A DNA stretch of 64,000 nt from Shewanella metallivivens (GCF_028750675.1 NZ_JAQQPZ010000003.1:248001-312000), one strand, 5' to 3'; shown: positions 47,374 to 58,237, counted from the stretch's first letter. The notes: generated by a model from the letters alone, not told the origin. Program-made: numbers and translations.

Positions 47374-47534
47374 CAATCCGGCCTCTTGGTATGTTACGAC
47401 TATCTACTGACAAAATTTTCGATTAGTATAGCTTTTTGATGATTTTCTGTAATTGAATTGCCGCTGTGCCTTATATACACCACAGACAACCCAAAGCAGC
47501 CTTCAATTAAATAGAAAAAACACTGAGGATTAAA

Positions 47535-48221
47535 GTGATTTTTGTTAAAGGTCTTAAGAAAAGACAAAAATTCAGTCGGATAGTACAAATTATTATCGCA
47601 ATAACACTGATTTTTGGTCTGATACATTTATGGCAGGCCAGTTTACGCAATGGTCAAAACTTACTTAACTCGCAAACGAAAGTAATGGCACGCTTACTGG
47701 CACAACAAGCTGCCAATGGCGCTGCCCCAGCTATGTATTTACAAAATGACGAGCAACTTCAATGGTTAGCGTCGGCATTAGCCGCTGATCCTAAAGTCAT
47801 GTCTGTGAATATTTACAATTCTCAAGGTGTTAGACTTGCCTTTGCTCAGAGTGTGTCTTTTGAGCAATTAGAAGCTGACTCAGAAGCATTAAAAGGTTTA
47901 TTAAAACCTTACCCGCCATTAATCGAAAATGTGGTTCAAGATGACAACAACCTAGGTTATGTTGAGGTGCGCTTAAACTTGGATATCTTTTTTGACGAGA
48001 TTAAGATTTTGCACGAACAGAACATGGAGCTTCAGCAAATGATGTTAATCGTTGCTGGCTTTATCGGTTTGCTATTATCGCGTTCACTGTCCTTTAAGCG
48101 AGCCGATTTCGATCGCCGAAAAACACGCGCTAAACTGCACAAAAAGCCAAAAAAATCGGCCTTGCTTACGGAGTCTTCGCAAACGGCAGATAATGTTGTT
48201 GATAAAAATCCCCTCGCCTAA
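47535..48221 (+). CDS. ytjB: YtjB/Smp (AhpA) family membrane protein
   Basis: A 228-residue inner-membrane protein with two hydrophobic helices (about 15-35 and 170-190) and a periplasmic middle domain, typical of the YtjB/Smp family, whose function is not established. The conserved feature is the pairing with serB, divergent from it across 161 bases, as in E. coli. The start is GTG at 47535 with GAGGAT five bases upstream. The basic C-terminus (RRKTRAKLHKKPKK) is cytosolic. Confidence 0.88.
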   Translation: MIFVKGLKKRQKFSRIVQIIIAITLIFGLIHLWQASLRNGQNLLNSQTKVMARLLAQQAANGAAPAMYLQNDEQLQWLASALAADPKVMSVNIYNSQGVRLAFAQSVSFEQLEADSEALKGLLKPYPPLIENVVQDDNNLGYVEVRLNLDIFFDEIKILHEQNMELQQMMLIVAGFIGLLLSRSLSFKRADFDRRKTRAKLHKKPKKSALLTESSQTADNVVDKNPLA

Positions 48222-48257
48222 AGTGCAACACGCTAAAGATAGGTATAATCAGCAACA

Positions 48258-48288
48258 AAAAAGAGGCACTCATTGAGTGCCTCTTTTT
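48258..48288. terminator. Bidirectional terminator, ytjB / deoD
   Basis: AAAAAGAGGCACTC (48258-48271) pairs with GAGTGCCTCTTTTT (48275-48288) around ATT, with T-runs on both strands. Confidence 0.92.
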
Positions 48289-48304
48289 AATATAACATTA
48301 TAAA

Positions 48305-49015
48305 TTAGAGCGTTAACGCTGCATCTAATGTCATCACGATCATGTCGTTGAAAGTTGTTTGACGCTCATCAGAAGTGGTTTTTTCACCCGTACGGATATG
48401 GTCAGATACTGTCACAACACATAAAGCTTTAGCACCTAATTCATGTGCCACACCGTATAAACCAGCGGCTTCCATTTCAACGCCTAATACACCCATTTTT
48501 TCCATCACGTCAAACATTTCAGGATCTGGTGTGTAAAATAGGTCAGCAGAGAAAACATTACCTACGCGGATTTTAGTGCCGTGAGTTTTAGCAGAATCGA
48601 CCACTGCGCTCAGTAAGCTGTAGTCAGCAATAGCAGCAAAATCGTTATCTTTAAAGCGTAAACGGTTCACTTTAGAGTCAGTACAAGCACCCATACCAAT
48701 GATCACGTCACGTACTTTTACGTCAGTGCTGATTGCACCACAAGTACCAACACGGATTAAGTTTTTAACACCGTAGTCTTTGATAAGCTCATGAGCATAA
48801 ATTGAACAAGATGGGATACCCATGCCGCTGCCCATTACAGAAATACGCTTACCTTTGTAGGTACCCGTAAAGCCTAGCATGTTACGTACATCAGTGACTT
48901 GTTCAACATTTTCTAAAAAGGTTTCTGCAATGTATTTAGCACGTAGCGGATCGCCTGGAAACAGTACAGTTTCAGCAAAAGCACCTTCTACAGCATTAAT
49001 ATGTGGTGTAGCCAT
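48305..49015 (-). CDS. deoD: Purine nucleoside phosphorylase
   Basis: Hexameric phosphorylase that splits purine (deoxy)ribonucleosides to base and (deoxy)ribose 1-phosphate. The 236 residues carry the DeoD motif set: MATPHINA start, [31 protein letters not shown], and [20 protein letters not shown], with TVSDHI for the catalytic aspartate. It is the last gene of the deo block, separated from deoB by 103 bases that could hold a promoter. Confidence 0.97.
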   Translation of the reverse strand: MATPHINAVEGAFAETVLFPGDPLRAKYIAETFLENVEQVTDVRNMLGFTGTYKGKRISVMGSGMGIPSCSIYAHELIKDYGVKNLIRVGTCGAISTDVKVRDVIIGMGACTDSKVNRLRFKDNDFAAIADYSLLSAVVDSAKTHGTKIRVGNVFSADLFYTPDPEMFDVMEKMGVLGVEMEAAGLYGVAHELGAKALCVVTVSDHIRTGEKTTSDERQTTFNDMIVMTLDAALTL

Positions 49016-49118
49016 GTTATAACCCCTATGTTTCTATTTTATTTGGTCTTGCTTTAATAATATCGACAGTTTAGCAAACACATTAAATTTTATATAGAAC
49101 CGTCGTTTGAAAATGTGA

Positions 49119-50336
49119 CTAATTAATAAAAGATTCACCATAATTCATTGGTTCTAGTTTAAAGTAGCTCGCAATGGATTGGCCAATATCAGCAAATGAT
49201 TGACGACGACCTAATGAACCAGCCGGTAAACCTGCTCCGTACGCTAATACAGGCACACGTTCACGAGTGTGCTCTGTTCCAACCCAAGTTGGGTCGCAAC
49301 CGTGATCAGCGGTAAACACCACTAAATCGTCAGGCTGTAAAATAGCAAAGAGTTCAGGTAAACGAGAATCAAAATACTCTAATGCTTTCGCATAACCGGC
49401 AGTGTCGCGGCGATGACCATAATGAGAGTCAAAGTCGACAAAGTTAGTAAACACGATGGTGTTATCACCTGCGCGTTTTATTTGCGTTAAGGTCTCGTCA
49501 AATAACTCTTCAAGGCCTGTCGCTTTAAACTTTTGTGTAATACCACTATGTGCATAAATATCGGCAATTTTACCAATACTGACCACTTCACCGCCGGCGG
49601 CTTTCAGCTTATCAAGGATGGTGGGGGCCGGGGGTAATACCGCATAATCGTGACGATTACCTGTGCGGGCAAAATCAGCAGGGCCAGTGCCCACAAAAGG
49701 ACGGGCAATGACACGGCCAATGTTATAAGGCTCAAGTTCTTCGCGAGCAATTTTGCATAAGTTGTACAGGTTTTCTATGCCAAATGTTTCTTCATGGCAA
49801 GCCACTTGAAATACAGAGTCAGCAGAAGTGTAGAAAATAGGCTTGCCTGTTTTCATATGCTCTTCGCCAAGCTCTTCAAGAATTTGGGTACCAGATGCAT
49901 GACAGTTCCCTAAGAAATCCTCTAAACCTGCACGTTTAAGAATTTTATCAGTCAGCTCTTTCGGGAAAGAATGAGTTAAATCGCTGAAGTAGCCCCATTC
50001 ATACAGAACCGGTACACCCGCCATTTCCCAATGACCACTAGGAGTATCTTTACCAGAACTCAGCTCGTCAGCATGGCCATAAGCACCAATCACTTCAACA
50101 TCAGCGTTAAAGCCATCAGCAAATTTACCCGTGCTTTCAAAGCCAGCATGACCTAAACCTAATTTAGCTAAATTAGGCAACTTTAGAGGTCCCTGACGAC
50201 CAATATCGGCTTTACCTTGTGCACACGCTTGAGCAATGTGACCAAAAGTATCAGAACCGACATCACCAAACTTTTCAGCATCAGTAGCAGCACCAAGGCC
50301 AAAAGAATCTAGCATTAAAATAAAAGTACGTTTCAT
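49119..50336 (-). CDS. deoB: Phosphopentomutase
   Basis: Alkaline-phosphatase superfamily enzyme converting (deoxy)ribose 1-phosphate to the 5-phosphate for DeoC. The 405 residues show the metal-binding start [34 protein letters not shown] with the nucleophilic threonine, and [20 protein letters not shown] with the second metal cluster. It follows deoA with 11 bases between, so these are co-transcribed. Confidence 0.97.
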   Translation of the reverse strand: MKRTFILMLDSFGLGAATDAEKFGDVGSDTFGHIAQACAQGKADIGRQGPLKLPNLAKLGLGHAGFESTGKFADGFNADVEVIGAYGHADELSSGKDTPSGHWEMAGVPVLYEWGYFSDLTHSFPKELTDKILKRAGLEDFLGNCHASGTQILEELGEEHMKTGKPIFYTSADSVFQVACHEETFGIENLYNLCKIAREELEPYNIGRVIARPFVGTGPADFARTGNRHDYAVLPPAPTILDKLKAAGGEVVSIGKIADIYAHSGITQKFKATGLEELFDETLTQIKRAGDNTIVFTNFVDFDSHYGHRRDTAGYAKALEYFDSRLPELFAILQPDDLVVFTADHGCDPTWVGTEHTRERVPVLAYGAGLPAGSLGRRQSFADIGQSIASYFKLEPMNYGESFIN

Positions 50337-50347
50337 TGTGTTTTCCT

Positions 50348-51679
50348 TTATAAATCTGAAGCGCGAATGTAGCGATATATTTCAGGCGTCTTTTCTGGCG
50401 CGCTATCACTAATCACAATTGCTTTTTGGACTGCCGCAGCAGCTTCAGCAAAGGCATCTTCAGATTGAGCATGGATCATCGCTAACGGAACATCTTGGTT
50501 AACTTCTTGACCCAGTGCGCAAACTTGAGTTAATCCGACACTGTAATCGAGCGCATCACCCGGTTTACGACGTCCACCACCTAAAGTGACGACGGCTAAA
50601 CCAAGTTCGCGGGTATCCATGTGGTGAGCAAAGCCGGAAGTATTGGCATAAACTGGACGAATAATCTTCGCATGAGGCAGATACTTGTCATAAGCCTCAA
50701 CAAAATCAGTTGGACCGCCTAAACCAGAGACCATTTTAGCAAATGCCTCAGCCGCTTTACCATTATCTAATACAGTATTTAGTTTATTGCGAGCGTCGGC
50801 TTCGTTTTGTGCAATACCACCCAAAACAAGCATTTCAGCACATAAACCCATAGTGACAGCATATAAACGTGGGTTACGGTATTGGCCGGTTAAAAATTGA
50901 ATGGCTTCGCGGACTTCAACAGCATTACCCGCACAAGAAGCCAATACTTGGTTCATGTCAGTTAATAACGCTGTGGTTTTAGTGCCAGCACCGTTGGCTA
51001 CTGCGGTAATACTGCGGGCCAATTCTTCAGAAGCTTCGTAAGTCGGCATAAATGCACCACTTCCCACTTTGACATCCATCGCTAACGCATCAAGACCTGC
51101 TGCCAGTTTTTTCGATAAGATCGAGGCGGTAATAAGCCCAATAGATTCAACGGTAGCCGTGTTATCGCGAATAGAATAAAAACGTTTGTCAGCTGGCACG
51201 AGATCGCCCGTTTGGCCGATAATAGCCACACCTGCGTCTTTAACAACTTTACGAAATAATTCGCTAGAAGGCTCGGTTTGATAACCAGGAATGGCATCAA
51301 ATTTATCAAGTGTGCCGCCGGTATGGCCTAAACCACGTCCAGAAATCATGGGCACATAACCACCACAAGCTGCCGCCATTGGGCCAAGCATGAGGCTGAT
51401 TACATCACCCACGCCACCTGTACTGTGTTTATCGATAATAGGACCATCTGCACGTAATGCATCCCAGTTTAATACGGTGCCAGAATCACGCATGGCTGTG
51501 GTCAGTGCAATACGCTCATCCATATTCATGTCTTGGAAATAAACCGCCATACCAAATGCCGCAATCTGACCTTCAGATACAGTATTACGAGTAATGCCAT
51601 CGACAAAGAATTGGATTTCGGCTGTGCTAAGTGCATCGCCATTGCGTTTTTTACGGATGATCTCTTGAGCAAGAAACAT
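50348..51679 (-). CDS. deoA: Thymidine phosphorylase
   Basis: Cleaves thymidine and deoxyuridine to free base and deoxyribose 1-phosphate. I start at the ATG at 51679 ([12 protein letters not shown], like E. coli), preceded by AGGGGA; the upstream ATG adds seven residues without similarity. The 443 residues contain [14 protein letters not shown] for the phosphate site and [19 protein letters not shown]. It lies 146 bases after deoC, behind a terminator-like hairpin, so its level may be set separately. Confidence 0.97.
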   Translation of the reverse strand: MFLAQEIIRKKRNGDALSTAEIQFFVDGITRNTVSEGQIAAFGMAVYFQDMNMDERIALTTAMRDSGTVLNWDALRADGPIIDKHSTGGVGDVISLMLGPMAAACGGYVPMISGRGLGHTGGTLDKFDAIPGYQTEPSSELFRKVVKDAGVAIIGQTGDLVPADKRFYSIRDNTATVESIGLITASILSKKLAAGLDALAMDVKVGSGAFMPTYEASEELARSITAVANGAGTKTTALLTDMNQVLASCAGNAVEVREAIQFLTGQYRNPRLYAVTMGLCAEMLVLGGIAQNEADARNKLNTVLDNGKAAEAFAKMVSGLGGPTDFVEAYDKYLPHAKIIRPVYANTSGFAHHMDTRELGLAVVTLGGGRRKPGDALDYSVGLTQVCALGQEVNQDVPLAMIHAQSEDAFAEAAAAVQKAIVISDSAPEKTPEIYRYIRASDL

Positions 51680-51753
51680 AATACGTCCCCTTTTAGGCAA
51701 CCCATCACCTTTAGGATCGCCATTAATATAGGAATACTATCTTACGATAGTGC

Positions 51754-51785
51754 CTTTAGATGACACCTTAATGCGTCACCTAAAG
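51754..51785 (-). other. Second hairpin in the deoC-deoA gap
   Basis: On the minus strand CTTTAGGTGAC (51785-51775) pairs with GTCATCTAAAG (51764-51754) with one G-U wobble and a 10-base loop. A smaller hairpin (ACTATC/GATAGT) follows at about 51736-51751. Together they could be an attenuator or mRNA-processing site ahead of deoA. Confidence 0.45.
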
Positions 51786-51794
51786 AGAAAATAA

Positions 51795-51818
51795 AGCCTA
51801 GCAGATCTCTGCTAGGCT
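51795..51818 (-). terminator. Terminator-like hairpin between deoC and deoA
   Basis: AGCCTAGCAG and CTGCTAGGCT form a 10-bp stem around a four-base loop, and on the minus strand TTATTTTC follows. It lies 8 bases after the deoC stop. It would uncouple deoA-deoB-deoD from deoC in part. Confidence 0.75.
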
Positions 51819-51825
51819 ATTGTCA

Positions 51826-52599
51826 TTAGTAACCTGAAGTAGGCTTAGGCGCGTCTGACAACTCTAACGTGTGCAATAAGCTGTTTAATAAGCTTGATGC
51901 GCCAAAACGGAATGTTTGAGGCGTCACCCAGTCATCACCTAAAATGCGTGCTGCAAGGCCTAAAAACTCAGCCGTTTGAGCGGCATCGCGTACGCCACCG
52001 GCTGGCTTAAAACCAACGTTACGGTCTTTTTCACTGATTACGGTTAACATAATTTCAGCGGCTTCTAATGTGGCATTAACCGGTACTTTACCTGTTGATG
52101 TTTTGATAAAGTCTGCACCTGCATCAATTGAAATTTCAGACGCTTTACGGATTAACGCAGGATCTTTTAACTCACCAGACTCAATGATGACCTTAAGAAT
52201 GGCTGCATCGCCACATTCTTCTTTACAGGCTTTAACCAGTTCAAAGCCTACTGTTTCATTACCTTCCATTAAGGCGCGATACGGGAATACAACATCAACC
52301 TCATCAGCACCATAAGCGACTGCTGCGCGGGTTTCTAATACCGCAATAGCAATATCATAGTTACCGTGTGGGAAGTTAGTTACTGTGGCGATTTTGATGT
52401 CTTCACAGTCAAGCTCATTTAGCGTTTTACGCGCAATAGGAATAAAACGTGGGTAAATACAGATAGCGGCAGTATTGCCAGCAGGTGATTTAGCTTTGTG
52501 GCACAAGTCGATCACTTTTTGATCGGTGTCATCGTCATTTAATGTGGTTAAATCCATTAAAGAAATGCCAAGTTGCGCCGCTTTTTTTAAATCAGTCAT
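51826..52599 (-). CDS. deoC: Deoxyribose-phosphate aldolase
   Basis: Class I aldolase that splits deoxyribose 5-phosphate to acetaldehyde and glyceraldehyde 3-phosphate. The 257 residues have the Schiff-base lysine in FIKTSTGK (K166) with [21 protein letters not shown] and [20 protein letters not shown] stands before the ATG. It is the first gene of the deo block, with a 401-base upstream region that should hold its promoter and regulatory sites. Confidence 0.97.
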   Translation of the reverse strand: MTDLKKAAQLGISLMDLTTLNDDDTDQKVIDLCHKAKSPAGNTAAICIYPRFIPIARKTLNELDCEDIKIATVTNFPHGNYDIAIAVLETRAAVAYGADEVDVVFPYRALMEGNETVGFELVKACKEECGDAAILKVIIESGELKDPALIRKASEISIDAGADFIKTSTGKVPVNATLEAAEIMLTVISEKDRNVGFKPAGGVRDAAQTAEFLGLAARILGDDWVTPQTFRFGASSLLNSLLHTLELSDAPKPTSGY

Positions 52600-53000
52600 A
52601 ATTGCTCTCCAAACGAAAAATCAAAGTAGATAAATTTTTATTCAGGCAACACTAGGTAGCAGGCATATGATTATTATTATGGCCGGGCCTTCAGTATTGC
52701 CAGTAAATCTAGGTGATATTTACTAACCTAAGTATTCAATCTGATAACGAGTACCACGACTTGAATCCTTGAAGACCGGAAAAGATAAAACAAAGATAGT
52801 TGTTTCAACCATTCCGCGAAAAATCCGTTTTAGCGCGCGAAAATAAAACTTTGTAGAGTACAAACCTTTATATAAAACTACGGTACTTGGACAATAATTT
52901 TAGATAACGATTTCTATAGTTGGGATGTTTTTTTGTTTTTGTTATGTTTTAAATTTGGAGCCGCAAATTGCGGCTCCAATAACCACAACGTTAACAAGTA
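52600..53000 (-). other. 401-base gap upstream of deoC
   Basis: No ORF is supported. It should carry the deoC promoter on the minus strand. TTTTAGCGCGCGAAAA at 52828-52843 is an imperfect palindrome around GCGCGC that could be an operator. A hairpin AGTAAAT/ATTTACT lies in the leader. At the left-facing end of the Tsx gene, a terminator occupies 52955-52979. I could not identify a clear CytR or CRP site. Confidence 0.5.
52955..52979 (-). terminator. Terminator of the Tsx-like gene
   Basis: TTGGAGCCGCA (52955-52965) pairs with TGCGGCTCCAA (52969-52979) around AAT, just after the stop codon. The T-run on the minus strand is weak (ATTTAAAA), so termination efficiency is uncertain. Confidence 0.65.
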
Positions 53001-53840
53001 TTAGAACTTGTAAGTTGCAGAAAGATAGTGTGACCAACCTGTAGATTCTAGTGCTAAAGCACCTGCACCATCTTCTAACAAGTAAACATCTTTGAAACCT
53101 TTTAAGCCATAACCAAGTGCATAACGGTCAGAGTGCCAGTATAGACCGAAGAAGATGTTACCACCGCTTGAAGTGGTTGGTACGAATGCTGTTTCGTCTT
53201 CGTCAGCACCAAACTGATAATCGATATAACCTTGGAATGATAAGAAGCTCTTGTTGTCGAAGAAGTGGAAAGGCTTGAACCAGTTAGCAGAGAACTGATA
53301 ACCATTCCATTCTTTATTATTCATGTCGTATAAACCATAAAGGTTCATACCAGTTTTGCCTAACCAAGGTACGTTTACGTCTGCACCAACACCCCAGAAT
53401 GTAGAGTTAACGCCTTCGCCGTTAAGACCATCCCAGTTGAAAAGTGTAGAGAAATAAACTTCTTGAACTGGGCCAAAAGATAAATCTTTACCAGTAATAG
53501 CATCGATTGAGAAACGTGGAGCAAACTTCATGAATAGTTTACTGGTTCCTGAACCTGGGTTTTTGTCACCATTATCAGTTGTTTCGTTAGCTAAATTGAA
53601 TATATCTACATAGCCATATAAATCAACAACACCAGAACGACCACCAAACTCCATTTCTAAATAGTTGTGTTGGTCACCAGATGCTGGATTTTCTGGCTTT
53701 TCACCGATAGAGTACATAGCATTAAACTGTAACCACTTGTAATCACTAGCGTGAAGGTCTGTACGGTCTGCAGCAAAAGCATTACCAGAAATAGCAGCAA
53801 CTGTTGCACCCGCTAAAGCTAACATTTTTACATTTTTCAT
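53001..53840 (-). CDS. Outer-membrane nucleoside channel, Tsx/OmpK family
   Basis: Exported beta-barrel of about 279 residues. The signal peptide MKNVKMLALAGATVAAISGN ends near AFA-AD. Tsx/OmpK traits are the early WLQFNAMYSIGEKPEN, the aromatic-rich strands (WFKPFHFFDN, FFGLYWHSDRYALGYGLKGF) and the C-terminal SHYLSATYKF ending in F for BAM recognition. The ATG at 53840 has GGGG six bases upstream; ATGs at 53843 and 53852 are alternatives. It sits between nupC and deoC, in a nucleoside uptake and salvage cluster, and should feed NupC. Confidence 0.92.
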   Translation of the reverse strand: MKNVKMLALAGATVAAISGNAFAADRTDLHASDYKWLQFNAMYSIGEKPENPASGDQHNYLEMEFGGRSGVVDLYGYVDIFNLANETTDNGDKNPGSGTSKLFMKFAPRFSIDAITGKDLSFGPVQEVYFSTLFNWDGLNGEGVNSTFWGVGADVNVPWLGKTGMNLYGLYDMNNKEWNGYQFSANWFKPFHFFDNKSFLSFQGYIDYQFGADEDETAFVPTTSSGGNIFFGLYWHSDRYALGYGLKGFKDVYLLEDGAGALALESTGWSHYLSATYKF

Positions 53841-54241
53841 CATCAACCCCATGTATATTATTAAACTATCTTCTTGGATAGCACTTCTTTTTAATTCACT
53901 CGTATTTTACCGTTAATGCTAAAAATCACAACAATTAATCGATAAAAAACGAATACAAAATTCTATTCTGTGAACAATATCGCGACACAATGTCTACATA
54001 TTGATAACAACACTTATTGAGACTAGCTAGCGGTTTTAAAGCATCCTCTTTCGCAGTCATCAATCAGTTGTCGTGTTACATCGGAAATGGTGGATTAACA
54101 CAAAAATCAATAACAACGTTCTTATTACACTGGGTCTCTATCGTTATAAGTGTAAAGACCCAGTGTGATAGGAGAAACCTCCTATCAAGACTCTTAACTT
54201 AGATAGCTAAGAATAAACCGGCTAATGTCGCGCTCATTAAG
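53841..54241. other. 401-base gap between the Tsx-like gene and nupC
   Basis: No real gene start is seen. The part next to nupC (54199-54241) encodes, in the +1 frame, a tail that looks like the missing NupC C-terminus. Hairpins follow at 54127-54166 and 54167-54186. The half near the Tsx-like gene is AT-rich and should hold its promoter on the minus strand. Confidence 0.6.
54127..54166 (-). terminator. Stem-loop downstream of nupC
   Basis: ACACTGGGTCT (54127-54137) pairs with AGACCCAGTGT (54156-54166) around an 18-base loop. A second perfect stem, GATAGGAG/CTCCTATC, abuts it at 54167-54186 with an AAAC loop. Neither has a clean T-run; together they probably end or protect the nupC mRNA. Confidence 0.55.
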
Positions 54242-55450
54242 TTAGCTAATGAAAACAGCACGGATACCTAATTTTGCAAGGTCATGGCGACGTGAAGGAG
54301 CCATAGCACCTAAACCACCAAGTAAGATTGCAATAGAAGATAAGTTAGCGAATCCACACAGTGCAAATGAGATAATCGCTTTAGTACGATCAGTCATGAC
54401 AGCTTGTGTTGCTTCAACTAGGATACCGCCATCTGCAACATCTTTTAGGTATGGAGCAAAGTTTAGGTAAGCAACAAATTCGTTTACAACAATCTTTTGA
54501 CCGATGAAAGAACCCGCAACTAATGCTTCGTTCCAAGGTACACCGATTAAGAATGCTAAAGGCATGAAAATATAACCAAGGATAAGTTCTAGAGTAATAC
54601 CCTCTAAACCAAACCAACCTGTTACGCCACCGATGATGCCGTTGATCATGGCAATTAAGCCAACGAATGCAATCAACATTGCACCAACGTTAATCGCTAG
54701 GCTCATACCAGATGAAGCACCACCTGCTGCAGCGTCTAATACGTTAGCTGGCTTATCAGGATCTTCAGGTAAATCGTCCATTTCGTTGATCGCAGTTTCA
54801 GTTTCAGGGTGCATCAGTTTAGCCATTAATAGACCACCTGGTGCTGCCATGAATGACGCTGCAACTAAGTATTGAATTGGAACACCCATTTGCGCGTAAC
54901 CCGCTAGAACTGAACCAGCAATAGATGCTAAACCACCAACCATGATGGCGAATAATTCAGACTGAGTCATTGTGGCAATGAACGGACGAACAACTAAAGG
55001 CGCTTCAGTTTGACCAACGAAAATGTTGGCTGTAGCAGACATAGACTCTGTACGGCTTGTGCCTAATGCTTTTTGTAAACCACCACCAATAATACGGATG
55101 ATCCACTGCATGATGCCTAAGTAGTAAAGCACTGCAATTAAAGAAGAGAAGAATACAATGACGGGTAATACGTTAATGGCAAAAATAAAACCAACTTTAA
55201 AGTTAGCTAAATCACCAAATAAGAAGCTAATACCACTTTGTGCATAACTAATTACACTTGATACAGCGTCAGAAACACCTTTCAGAATATCTTTACCGAT
55301 TGGAACATATAATACGAAGCCGGCGAAGAATGCTTGAATTGCTAAAGCACCACCAACGGTACGTACATTAATTGCTTTTTTATTATTTGATAGTAAGAAA
55401 CCTATCGCAAGTAGGGTGACCACCCCTACTAAACTCATTAAAATATCCAT
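54242..55450 (-). CDS. nupC: Concentrative nucleoside transporter NupC, apparently frameshifted at the end
   Basis: Proton-coupled CNT-family nucleoside importer in the inner membrane, 402 residues. Typical are [35 protein letters not shown] (substrate site), [14 protein letters not shown] and [20 protein letters not shown]. The reading frame ends with GIRAVFIS and a TAA. Directly after it the +1 frame reads [18 protein letters not shown] and a stop, which aligns with the last membrane segment of E. coli NupC (TLVSVLSASIAALVL). About 8 bases seem to be missing. Either the gene has lost its last helix or the sequence has an error there. It lies near tsx and deo genes, as expected. Confidence 0.9.
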   Translation of the reverse strand: MDILMSLVGVVTLLAIGFLLSNNKKAINVRTVGGALAIQAFFAGFVLYVPIGKDILKGVSDAVSSVISYAQSGISFLFGDLANFKVGFIFAINVLPVIVFFSSLIAVLYYLGIMQWIIRIIGGGLQKALGTSRTESMSATANIFVGQTEAPLVVRPFIATMTQSELFAIMVGGLASIAGSVLAGYAQMGVPIQYLVAASFMAAPGGLLMAKLMHPETETAINEMDDLPEDPDKPANVLDAAAGGASSGMSLAINVGAMLIAFVGLIAMINGIIGGVTGWFGLEGITLELILGYIFMPLAFLIGVPWNEALVAGSFIGQKIVVNEFVAYLNFAPYLKDVADGGILVEATQAVMTDRTKAIISFALCGFANLSSIAILLGGLGAMAPSRRHDLAKLGIRAVFIS

Positions 55451-55530
55451 TAATCATCACCCTTTTGTTAACAGTTTTTTTGAATGTTGTTAACTCACCT
55501 AATTTCCGTTGATGATTATAACTGAGCATG

Positions 55531-55548
55531 AAACGAAAAGCGTCGTTT
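55531..55548. promoter_or_regulatory. Operator-like palindrome upstream of nupC
   Basis: AAACGA and TCGTTT flank six bases, forming an 18-bp inverted repeat 81 bases before the nupC start. The shape suits a LacI/CytR-type repressor. TTGTTAAC also occurs twice between this site and the gene. Confidence 0.4.
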
Positions 55549-55627
55549 TGATCAACTTTTTAGAGTTTAATTTCAATCTCTTAGGCAACAAAACTCAAAT
55601 TTACACAATTCGTTTTAAAAAAAACAA

Positions 55628-56389
55628 TTAAAGCTCAAACAGTTGCAAAGCATTTTTATTCAACTGTTCTAATATACAAACAGTTTCATTTTTCTTTAAA
55701 AATGAGATTTCGGACACAATTCTGGTTAATGTTAAAGGCGTATTACGTTGATTAACATCATCGAAAGGACTCATGCTTGGTGAATCTGTTTCTAACAAAA
55801 AATGATTTAACGGCAACTCAGCAACGGCCTGCCGAAGCTTTTTGGCACTAGGGTTGAGCAATAATCCACCAATCCCTAATTTAAAGCCGAGATCGATATA
55901 TTGCTGAGCCACAATACTGTTTCCGTAAAAGCCATGGATTACACCTCCTCGGCTTAACTTGGCTGCACGTAGCAATCCTAATAATTCTTGATGCGCTTTT
56001 ACCGCGTGTAAAATCACTGGTAATTGATATTTTTGGGCAAGTTCTAATTGCTTCTCTAATATTAACAGTTGCTTATCAGACCAATTATGTAATTTATCTA
56101 AGCCACATTCACCCACGGCAACTAAATGCTTATTTTGTCTATATTGCGTTAACTTGGCATCTAGCTTACAAATGGCATCATCAATATCATCTGGTACATA
56201 CCAAGGGTGGATCCCTAGAGAAAAATACCATTGATACTTTTCAGCAATTTCTAGTTGTTTATCCCAAGCGTCCACAGCCACTCCAGGAATAATCACAGAA
56301 GTAATTCCTTGGGCAGTCATCGCTGCAACCAATTGCACTCTATCAACATCAAACTCAGGCATATCAAGATGAGCATGGGTATCGATCAT
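55628..56389 (-). CDS. TatD-family metal-dependent hydrolase (YjjV-like)
   Basis: A 253-residue TIM-barrel of the TatD DNase/hydrolase family. Metal ligands are visible: H4 and H6 in IDTHAHLD, the Glu of VGECGLD, H of VILHAVKAH, a second histidine region IHGFYG, and D of LLETDSPSMSP. The family includes DNases and D-aminoacyl-tRNA deacylases, so the exact substrate is open. In E. coli the yjjV gene also lies near deo. It is upstream of nupC in the same direction but 177 bases away, behind the nupC upstream region. Confidence 0.92.
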   Translation of the reverse strand: MIDTHAHLDMPEFDVDRVQLVAAMTAQGITSVIIPGVAVDAWDKQLEIAEKYQWYFSLGIHPWYVPDDIDDAICKLDAKLTQYRQNKHLVAVGECGLDKLHNWSDKQLLILEKQLELAQKYQLPVILHAVKAHQELLGLLRAAKLSRGGVIHGFYGNSIVAQQYIDLGFKLGIGGLLLNPSAKKLRQAVAELPLNHFLLETDSPSMSPFDDVNQRNTPLTLTRIVSEISFLKKNETVCILEQLNKNALQLFEL

Positions 56390-56525
56390 TAATCACCTAC
56401 TTAACCCAAAAGGTATCAACATATTGTCAAACACAGTCACTTTAATATCAATATCGACACAAACGCGCCTTTTTAAATACAGAAATACGTCATCAATACT
56501 GTGATGCTCCCCTTAAAATGCATAA

Positions 56526-56551
56526 AAAAAGGCGGCCAAAGCCACCTTTTT
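56526..56551 (-). terminator. prfC terminator
   Basis: AAAAAGGCGGC (56526-56536) and GCCACCTTTTT (56541-56551) pair around CAAA. One pair is a U-G wobble on the minus strand, and T-rich sequence follows there, 30 bases after the prfC stop. Confidence 0.85.
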
Positions 56552-56580
56552 AACACTAAAGTAACATGTTGAGTAACAAA

Positions 56581-58161
56581 TTAATGTTCGCGGGTCTTAG
56601 CAAACTCAATGTCAGGATAACGTTCCATAGACAGGTTTAAATTAACCATTGTTGGCGCAATATAAGTTAAGTTATCGCCACCGTCGAGTGCAAGGTTAGC
56701 ACTGCATTTTCGACGAAACTCTTCAAGCTTTCGTTCATCTTTGCAATAAACCCAACGAGCAGTACTCACACTAATACCCTCGTAAATAGCTTCAACGTTA
56801 TATTCGCTTTTTAAGCGTCCAACAACCACTTCAAACTGCAGAACACCAACAGCACCAACAATTAAATCATTCGAGTCTATCGGCCTAAACACCTGAACCG
56901 CCCCCTCTTCAGATAATTGCACCAAGCCTTTGAGTAACTGTTTTTGTTTTAAGGGATCTTTTAAACGAATACGGCGAAACATTTCTGGCGCAAAGTTAGG
57001 TACTCCAGTGAAACGTATCTTTTCACCTTGAGTGAAAGTATCGCCAATGCGCATGGTACCGTGGTTATGCAAACCAATGATATCACCAGGGTATGCTGCT
57101 TCGGCACGATTACGATCACCCGCCATAAAGGTCAATGCATCACTCACATTAACATCTTTACCAATTCGCACATGGTGCATTTTCATGCCTTGCTCATATC
57201 GACCTGAGCAAATACGCATAAAGGCTACACGGTCACGATGCTTAGGATCCATGTTGGCTTGAATTTTAAAAATAAACCCAGAGAACTTTTCTTCATTGGG
57301 TTGTACTTCACGGGCATCCGTTTCACGTGGCAATGGCTTAGGTGCCCACTCAACGATACCATCTAGAATATGGTCAACACCAAAATTACCTAATGCTGTA
57401 CCAAAATAGACAGGCGTGAGTTCACCCTTTAAAAATGCTTCTTGGTCAAACTCATGCGACGCTCCAGCAACCAGTTCCATTTCATCGCGGATCTCTGTGG
57501 CATAAGCGCCCAGTTCTTTATCGAGTTCAGGGTTATGTAACCCTTTAATAATGCGTTTCTCTTGGATGGTATGGCCCATACCGCTTTGATATAAGATCAC
57601 TTCATCACGCAGAATATGATAAACACCTTTAAATTCTTTGCCTGAGCCAATAGGCCAGGTAATCGGTGCACAAGCCATTTTTAAAATGTCTTCAACTTCA
57701 TCCATTAACTCAATGGGATCACGAATGTCACGGTCACATTTATTCATGAAGGTCACAATCGGAGTATCGCGTAATCGCGTCACTTCCATCAGTTTAATGG
57801 TTCGATCTTCAACACCTTTAGCGGAATCAATAACCATTAAACAAGAGTCTACAGCGGTCAGAGTGCGGTAAGTATCTTCCGAAAAATCTTCGTGACCAGG
57901 CGTATCAAGTAAGTTGACGAGTGCGCCACCGTAAGGAAATTGCATAACTGAAGTCGTGATAGAAATACCACGATCTTTTTCCATTTCCATCCAGTCCGAC
58001 TTAGCATGTTGCCCAGACTTTTTACCTTTAACCGTACCGGCTTTTTGTAAAGCTTGTCCGAATAAAAGTACCTTTTCGGTAATGGTGGTTTTACCCGCAT
58101 CGGGGTGCGAAATGATGGCGAAGGTACGACGCTTGTCGACCTCAACGTTGTTGCCTGACAT
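56581..58161 (-). CDS. prfC: Peptide chain release factor 3
   Basis: Translational GTPase that removes RF1/RF2 after termination. The 526 residues match E. coli RF3. G motifs: [14 protein letters not shown] (G1), [16 protein letters not shown] (G3) and NKCDRD (G4). RF3-type domain II-III stretches are [19 protein letters not shown] and [20 protein letters not shown]. The family's characteristic arginine-rich C-terminus ends in FAKTREH. It is the first gene downstream of nlpI, 76 bases away. Confidence 0.97.
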   Translation of the reverse strand: MSGNNVEVDKRRTFAIISHPDAGKTTITEKVLLFGQALQKAGTVKGKKSGQHAKSDWMEMEKDRGISITTSVMQFPYGGALVNLLDTPGHEDFSEDTYRTLTAVDSCLMVIDSAKGVEDRTIKLMEVTRLRDTPIVTFMNKCDRDIRDPIELMDEVEDILKMACAPITWPIGSGKEFKGVYHILRDEVILYQSGMGHTIQEKRIIKGLHNPELDKELGAYATEIRDEMELVAGASHEFDQEAFLKGELTPVYFGTALGNFGVDHILDGIVEWAPKPLPRETDAREVQPNEEKFSGFIFKIQANMDPKHRDRVAFMRICSGRYEQGMKMHHVRIGKDVNVSDALTFMAGDRNRAEAAYPGDIIGLHNHGTMRIGDTFTQGEKIRFTGVPNFAPEMFRRIRLKDPLKQKQLLKGLVQLSEEGAVQVFRPIDSNDLIVGAVGVLQFEVVVGRLKSEYNVEAIYEGISVSTARWVYCKDERKLEEFRRKCSANLALDGGDNLTYIAPTMVNLNLSMERYPDIEFAKTREH

Positions 58162-58237
58162 GTTAACCTTGCACTAGCCGCTAAAAAAGGCGCAAATTAT
58201 AGCGCCTATCAACAGAATTGGCTAGGCAAAGTGCGGT

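Noticed and set aside
54017..54202. 61-codon plus-strand ORF after nupC
   Set aside because: It overlaps the nupC 3' hairpins and the displaced NupC tail; the translation looks random.
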